A stretch of 25,844 nucleotides of DNA from CAZJLP01 sp964546955 (lineage in GTDB: Bacteria; Verrucomicrobiota; Verrucomicrobiia; Opitutales; Opitutaceae). The stretch is from contig CAZJLP010000069.1 in NCBI GenBank assembly GCA_964546955.1, positions 1-25,844 of the forward strand, read 5' to 3'. Below the pieces are notes generated by a model. That model ran no database searches. It had not been told where the DNA came from and saw only the letters and a program-made list of their open reading frames with translations. Below, piece after piece: positions 21,882-25,844 of the stretch. The position numbers and the translations under genes are program-made. How positions within the stretch are numbered: the first letter of the stretch is position 1; every line of letters starts with the position of its first letter.

Positions 21882-24223
21882 ACGAGATGAGACGCAGCGC
21901 GACATTGTCCCTCCTTTTCAACCGTCCCGTGGCGGCGATCCATTGCGTCGGCATTGGCGGCATGGGGTTGGGGCCTCTGGCGATCTATTTGGCGCAGGCA
22001 GGCTACGCGGTCAGCGGAGAGGACGACGCCATGAGCGACGCCATGCGGCTGCACCTCGAAAAGGAGCGGATTCGCGTGACGCTGTCCGGGGAGATTCCCG
22101 AGAGCTGCGATCTACTGGCGTGTTCTTCGGCGATCACGGCGTCGCACCCCGCCTCTCAGGTTGCCGCCGCCCGCAAAATTCCATCGGTGCGGCGGGGCGA
22201 ATTGCTCGCCGAGGTCGTGCGCGACAAGAAGCTGGTCGCGATCTGCGGTTCGCATGGGAAAACCACGACGACGGCGATGCTCGTGACCGCGCTTCGACGC
22301 GCCGGATTTCCCGCCGGATATGTATTGGGCGGACTTTTCAACGACGAGACCGTGCCTCCAGCGCGCATCGGGTCGAACGAATGGGTGGTGGCGGAAGTCG
22401 ACGAGAGCGACGGAACGATCGACCGATTTTCACCGGAGATCGCGGTGGTGGTGAATCTCGATTGGGACCATCCCGATTACTACCGTCAGCCGGGCGATCT
22501 CGAAGCCGCGTTTGCCGCGTTGTTTTCCCGGACCCGCCGCGCCGTGCTGATCAGCGACGCCTGTCCGCTTTCCGCGCGCACGGCGGCTCGTCCCGGGTCA
22601 GTGCCCTTTCTGACCTTTGGCCGATCGGGCGACTATCGCTCGACCCCTCGCGCCGAAACGGCCGCGGGAATCGAGCTGGATTTGAATAGCCGCTTTCCGA
22701 TCGCCCGCGCAACGGTGCGAGCGCAAGGCGAGTTCAACGCGAGCAATGCGACCGCGGCCCTCGCCGCGGCGCACCTGATGGGAGCGGAGATTTTACCAGC
22801 GCTACTAGCTGACTACCCGGGCGTGCGGCGCCGACAAGCGGTGCTGCACGCCACGGAGGGACTCACCGTTCTCGAAGACTACGCTCATCATCCGGCCGAA
22901 ATTCGAGCGCTGCTGACCAGTCTCCGCCGGCGCGACGCGAAGCGGGTGCTGGCCGTGTTTCAACCCCATCGCTTCAGCCGCACGGCGCAGTTTAAGTCCG
23001 AGTTTGCGGCGGCGCTGGGTTTGGCCGACCGCGTTTTTCTCCTCGATGTGTACTCCGCGGGCGAGAAGCACGTGCAGGGAGGCACGACCGCGGATCTCTA
23101 TGCCGAACTCCGACAGAAGGCGCCGGCGTTGCCGGTGGCGTACTGCCCTGGCCACCCCGACGCCTTGCTGCAGTCGCTCGCGCGTGAGGTTTCGACGGGC
23201 GACCTCGTCGTTTTCGTCGGTGCGGGCGATATCGACCAGCGCGCGCGCGACTGGCTTTCGCTCATCGCCGCGAAGCAGCAGGCTTCCCGGCGTTGGGACG
23301 AGTTGGCCGCGCGGCTGCGGGTACGGCTGACCGCCGCCACTCGCTTGAAGCGCGAAGAAAAGCTGGCGGAGAAGACGACCATGAGGGTGGGAGGAACGGC
23401 GCGCATCTTCGCAGAACCCGGCACAATCGAAGATCTCCAGGCGATTCTGGAGGAAGCTCGGCGCGAGGACGTGTTCCTCCATTTGCTGGGCCGTGGGTCG
23501 AATCTCATCATTCCCGACGATGGCGTGGAGGGCATCGTCGTTTGCCTTGGCCACGCCGCCTGGCAGGTATTCGAGCCTCGGCCCGACGGGAAAGTCTGGG
23601 TGGGAGCCGGATTGAGACTGAAAAACCTTTGCGGGCTCGCAACGAAAGCGGGGTTGGTCGGTTTCGAATTTCTCGAAGGAATCCCCGGAAATGTCGGCGG
23701 GGCGCTGCGAATGAACGCGGGCGCGATGGGCGGCTGGATGTTCGACGTCGTCGAGGAGGTCAAACTCATGACCGCAACGGGCGAAGTGAAGACGCTCAAG
23801 AAGTCTGAAATGCATGTCGACTACCGCCATTGCGCGGAGTTGCACGAGGCGATCGCACTGGGCGCATTGCTCAAACCGGCGGCCCAAGCGGAAGCGGACG
23901 CGATCAGCCGGCAGATCGATGTGTATCGCGACAAACGCCAGAAGTCGCAGCCCCGCGAACCCAGCGCCGGATGCATTTTCAAGAACCCGCCCGGAAATTC
24001 GGCGGGAAAGTTGATCGACGAATCCGGGCTCAAAGGCGAGCGGGTGGGGGATGCAGAGGTTTCGCCGGTCCATGCCAATTTTATCGTGAATCGGGGTCAC
24101 GCCACAAGCGCGGACGTAATCGAGCTCATTCGGCGAGTTCGTGCGCGCGTCGAGCAGGTCAAGGGAGTGAAGCTCGAGCCGGAGGTGTTGCTTTATGGGA
24201 AGGAGTGGAAGGATGTCTTGTGA
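21878..24223 (+). CDS. murC-murB: MurC-MurB fusion: UDP-MurNAc--L-Ala ligase / UDP-N-acetylenolpyruvoylglucosamine reductase
   Basis: 781 residues from GTG 21878. MurC (about 1-470) adds L-Ala to UDP-MurNAc; motifs are CVGIGGMGLGPLA (23-35), P-loop CGSHGKTTTTAM (123-134), EVDESDGTID (173-182), EDYAHHPAEI (333-342) and FQPHRFSRT (361-369). MurB (about 485-781) is an FAD enzyme that reduces enolpyruvyl-UDP-GlcNAc to UDP-MurNAc, the substrate of MurC, so the fusion joins two consecutive steps. MurB shows MRVGGTARIFAEP (502-514), LGRGSNLIIPDDG (537-549), GIPGNVGGALRMNAGAMGG (601-619), the substrate Arg in DYR (R650) and the C-terminal LEPEV. The proton-donor Ser of the usual GS-FKNP motif is Cys here (C699 in SAGCIFKNP). 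The join is in frame with no internal stop. No separate murB is in the window. Confidence 0.95.
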   Translation: MNEMRRSATLSLLFNRPVAAIHCVGIGGMGLGPLAIYLAQAGYAVSGEDDAMSDAMRLHLEKERIRVTLSGEIPESCDLLACSSAITASHPASQVAAARKIPSVRRGELLAEVVRDKKLVAICGSHGKTTTTAMLVTALRRAGFPAGYVLGGLFNDETVPPARIGSNEWVVAEVDESDGTIDRFSPEIAVVVNLDWDHPDYYRQPGDLEAAFAALFSRTRRAVLISDACPLSARTAARPGSVPFLTFGRSGDYRSTPRAETAAGIELDLNSRFPIARATVRAQGEFNASNATAALAAAHLMGAEILPALLADYPGVRRRQAVLHATEGLTVLEDYAHHPAEIRALLTSLRRRDAKRVLAVFQPHRFSRTAQFKSEFAAALGLADRVFLLDVYSAGEKHVQGGTTADLYAELRQKAPALPVAYCPGHPDALLQSLAREVSTGDLVVFVGAGDIDQRARDWLSLIAAKQQASRRWDELAARLRVRLTAATRLKREEKLAEKTTMRVGGTARIFAEPGTIEDLQAILEEARREDVFLHLLGRGSNLIIPDDGVEGIVVCLGHAAWQVFEPRPDGKVWVGAGLRLKNLCGLATKAGLVGFEFLEGIPGNVGGALRMNAGAMGGWMFDVVEEVKLMTATGEVKTLKKSEMHVDYRHCAELHEAIALGALLKPAAQAEADAISRQIDVYRDKRQKSQPREPSAGCIFKNPPGNSAGKLIDESGLKGERVGDAEVSPVHANFIVNRGHATSADVIELIRRVRARVEQVKGVKLEPEVLLYGKEWKDVL

Positions 24224-24352
24224 ATTTCGATTAAACCCAGGCCAATCGGCGCATGGGTTCCGTTTCGAAGCCGCCCAGCCCGTTGTTTCTGGCTTGTCGC
24301 TTACGGCGGATTGCTTGGTGGTCCGCGCGCCGCAAAGCGGATCGGGGGTAGG

Positions 24353-24408
24353 GCGAACCGTCCTTGATGAACCGGGGATGGTCTCGACTCAAGGAGGGTC
24401 CGGTTCGC
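24353..24408 (+). other. Large bulged stem-loop between murC-murB and ddl
   Basis: The left arm at 24353-24367 (GCGAACCG then TCCTTGA) pairs with TCAAGGA (24389-24395) and CGGTTCGC (24401-24408), leaving a 5-base bulge at 24396-24400 and a 21-base loop. The right arm is followed by a T-rich run (TTTCGTTT). It may be a weak terminator or an attenuator setting ddl expression apart from the upstream genes. The rest of the 290-base gap (24224-24513) shows no convincing gene. Confidence 0.5.
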
Positions 24409-24501
24409 TTTCGTTTGAGGGCGCGAATCCGCGTGCTCGTTCGCATTGCAATTCTCACGGTGGTTCGGCGAGTCCGGAGGCCTCGCCCTACCTTTCGGCT
24501 C

Positions 24502-24506
24502 GGAGG
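24502..24506 (+). promoter_or_regulatory. Shine-Dalgarno sequence of ddl
   Basis: GGAGG lies 7 bases before ATG 24514 and fixes that start over the in-frame ATGs at 24364 and 24367, whose extra 50 residues are Arg-rich and unlike the family. Confidence 0.7.
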
Positions 24507-24513
24507 AACCGTC

Positions 24514-25449
24514 ATGACTGAACCTATCATCGCTGTTTTCGCGGGCGGAACGTCTCCTGAACGGGACGTCTCGTTGGGGTCGGGCGCGGCCTGCGTGGTC
24601 GCCCTCGCGCGCAGCTTCCCCACCCGAATGTTCGAGATCAACGCCGACGCTCTGCCGGCGGGATTGGACCGACAGCGTCACGTCGTTTTTTCCACTCTCC
24701 ATGGGACGTTTGGCGAAGACGGCGGCATGCAGCGGTTGCTCGATGCGGCGGGCATTCATTATGCGGGCTGCGACGCGGCGAGCAGCGCGCTGACCATGGA
24801 CAAGACCCGGACCAAAGAAACCGTGGCCAGCCAAGGTGTCCTGGTTGCCCGGGGAATCACCTTCGAAGCAAAACAGAAGCCCGCGGCGGAGAAAGTCGTC
24901 TCCGCGCTAGGCGATCAAGTCGTCCTGAAGCCGAACGACCAAGGCAGCAGCGTGGGTCTGCGCATGATCACGCAACGATCCGAGTTGGAGGCGGGTCTGG
25001 CCGGGGTGGTGGAAGGCAATTGGCTGATCGAACAGCGGATCGTCGGGCGGGAATTGTCGGTGGGCGTCCTTCGCGGCCGAGCGCTGGGGGTGGTGGAGAT
25101 TCGCCCCAAGTCCGGATTGTACGACTACACGAGCAAGTACACGAAGGGATTGACTGAGTATTTCGCGCCGGCGCCGCTCGATGACGGGCTGACGGCCAAA
25201 GTGCGTGCCGCGGCCGAGATCGCCTTTGCCGCGTGTGGCTGCCGCGACTACGCGCGCGTCGATTTTATTCTGACGGCGAAAAACGAACCTTACCTGCTTG
25301 AAATCAATACCCTCCCAGGGATGAAGGAAACGAGCCTCCTGCCGATGAGCGCTTCGTGCGCCGGACTCGATTTCACCTCGCTGGTGCGGGAACTCGTCTC
25401 ACCTGCAATCGGCCGCCTGCGGGCCTCGAAGATCATGTCGACACCATGA
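24514..25449 (+). CDS. ddl: D-alanine--D-alanine ligase
   Basis: 311 residues from ATG 24514, the usual Ddl length. Ddl joins two D-Ala with ATP in the cytoplasm; MurF uses the dipeptide. Motifs of the ATP-grasp ligase: FAGGTSPERDVSL (9-21) with the D-Ala-binding Glu at 16, LHGTFGEDGG (62-71), VLKPNDQGSSVG (137-148), YDYTSKYTKG (203-212) and LLEINTLPGMKETSLLP (261-277) with metal ligands E263 and N265. Tyr209 in SKY matches the Tyr of normal D-Ala-D-Ala ligases, where D-Ala-D-lactate enzymes have other residues. The frame is open upstream to 24364, but the Shine-Dalgarno sequence and the family alignment fix the start. The stop overlaps the ftsQ start by 4 bases. Confidence 0.96.
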   Translation: MTEPIIAVFAGGTSPERDVSLGSGAACVVALARSFPTRMFEINADALPAGLDRQRHVVFSTLHGTFGEDGGMQRLLDAAGIHYAGCDAASSALTMDKTRTKETVASQGVLVARGITFEAKQKPAAEKVVSALGDQVVLKPNDQGSSVGLRMITQRSELEAGLAGVVEGNWLIEQRIVGRELSVGVLRGRALGVVEIRPKSGLYDYTSKYTKGLTEYFAPAPLDDGLTAKVRAAAEIAFAACGCRDYARVDFILTAKNEPYLLEINTLPGMKETSLLPMSASCAGLDFTSLVRELVSPAIGRLRASKIMSTP

Positions 25450-25844
25450 GTGCAAGCACCGCTCCCGTTTCCGCGCGCTCCTGGCGCGACATTCCGCAAA
25501 ATATCGCCCCCCGCGCCATGTCGGCCACCGGCCGTCGTCGCATGGCCATGGCCACGATCAAGAGCGTCGTGATTCTCGCCGCCACCTGCATCAGCGCTTT
25601 CGTCGGCTATGAAATCTGGCAGATGTGGCAGGACGATCCGGCCAAACTGCGGGCGCCGGTCAAGAACTCGCCTCTTCAGAAAATCGAAACGCGCACGAAT
25701 GGCGTGCTGGATCTCACCTGGGTTGAGCAAACCCTCGCGCTGCCCAAGGCCGTGGACCTGATGGAGCTGGATCTGTACGCCTTGCGAGAAAAACTTATGG
25801 CGAGCGGCCAGGTGAAAGCGGCGGTGTTAAGCCGCAAGTTTCCG
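25446..25844 (+). CDS. ftsQ: Cell division protein FtsQ (5' part)
   Basis: 133 codons are visible before the window ends; there is no stop. The ATG overlaps the ddl stop (ATGA, 25446-25449). The protein has a basic cytoplasmic N-terminus (RRRMAMATIK), one membrane helix (about 38-56, VVILAATCISAFVGYEIW), and the beginning of a POTRA-like domain: LPKAVDLMELDLYAL, then VKAAVLSRKFP, which matches the V-x-x-A-x-V-x-R-x-F/W-P pattern of FtsQ/DivIB. FtsQ bridges FtsL/FtsB to other divisome parts in the periplasm. The place right after ddl is the usual dcw order; ftsA and ftsZ would be expected beyond the window. Confidence 0.88.
   Translation, partial: MSASTAPVSARSWRDIPQNIAPRAMSATGRRRMAMATIKSVVILAATCISAFVGYEIWQMWQDDPAKLRAPVKNSPLQKIETRTNGVLDLTWVEQTLALPKAVDLMELDLYALREKLMASGQVKAAVLSRKFP

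Noticed and set aside
24213..24521. About 102-codon open frame overlapping the end of murC-murB and the start of ddl
   Set aside because: Composition is Ser/Gly/Arg-rich without a motif. It overlaps both real genes and the strong hairpin at 24353-24408. Probably chance.

Overview
The window looks like a chromosomal segment of a Gram-negative, GC-rich member of the Verrucomicrobiota, probably close to Opitutaceae. This is inferred from gene content and order, not from a database search. The main clues are lipid A genes (LpxC fused to FabZ, then LpxA), a meso-diaminopimelate-type MurE, a fused MurC-MurB, and a LysM lipoprotein gene inside the division and cell wall (dcw) cluster.

Layout. Positions 1-1371 hold the 3' end of a fused lpxC-fabZ gene and lpxA (lipid A synthesis and fatty acid elongation). 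Positions 1588-3872 are on the minus strand: a membrane-anchored repeat protein of unknown function, hisI (histidine synthesis) and a DUF971 protein. Positions 4036-6713 on the plus strand encode a type II NADH dehydrogenase and an MFS transporter. Positions 6803-8179 on the minus strand encode an exported protein with a heavy-metal-binding CxMH...CPxCGM motif. A 516-base divergent intergenic region follows. It ends in a textbook MraZ operator (three TGGGG boxes at 10-base spacing), preceded by a dyad.

From 8696 to the end of the window the plus strand is one long dcw cluster: mraZ, rsmH, an ftsL-like gene, ftsI, murE, murF, mraY, murD, a LysM lipoprotein gene, ftsW, murG, murC-murB fusion, ddl and the start of ftsQ. 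Together these make UDP-MurNAc-pentapeptide (MurC/B, MurD, MurE, Ddl, MurF), attach it to the lipid carrier and complete lipid II (MraY, MurG), and polymerise and crosslink septal peptidoglycan (FtsW, FtsI) with the divisome proteins FtsL and FtsQ. Several junctions overlap by 4 bases (ftsW/murG, murG/murC, ddl/ftsQ), which suggests translational coupling.

The least ordinary feature is a family of AT-rich arrays with a strict 7-base period (consensus near CAYYNYT, best units CATTGCT) set in GC-rich DNA. Two copies (1384-1571 and 10769-10880) have a left array and a reverse-complement right array around a core, so they could fold into long stem-loops. One lies between convergent genes; the other fills the ftsL-ftsI gap up to 11 bases before the ftsI start codon. 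Shorter or degenerate arrays lie near hisI, in the N-terminal coding part of the repeat protein, and upstream of mraZ. No tRNA, rRNA, CRISPR array, insertion sequence or prophage gene was recognised.
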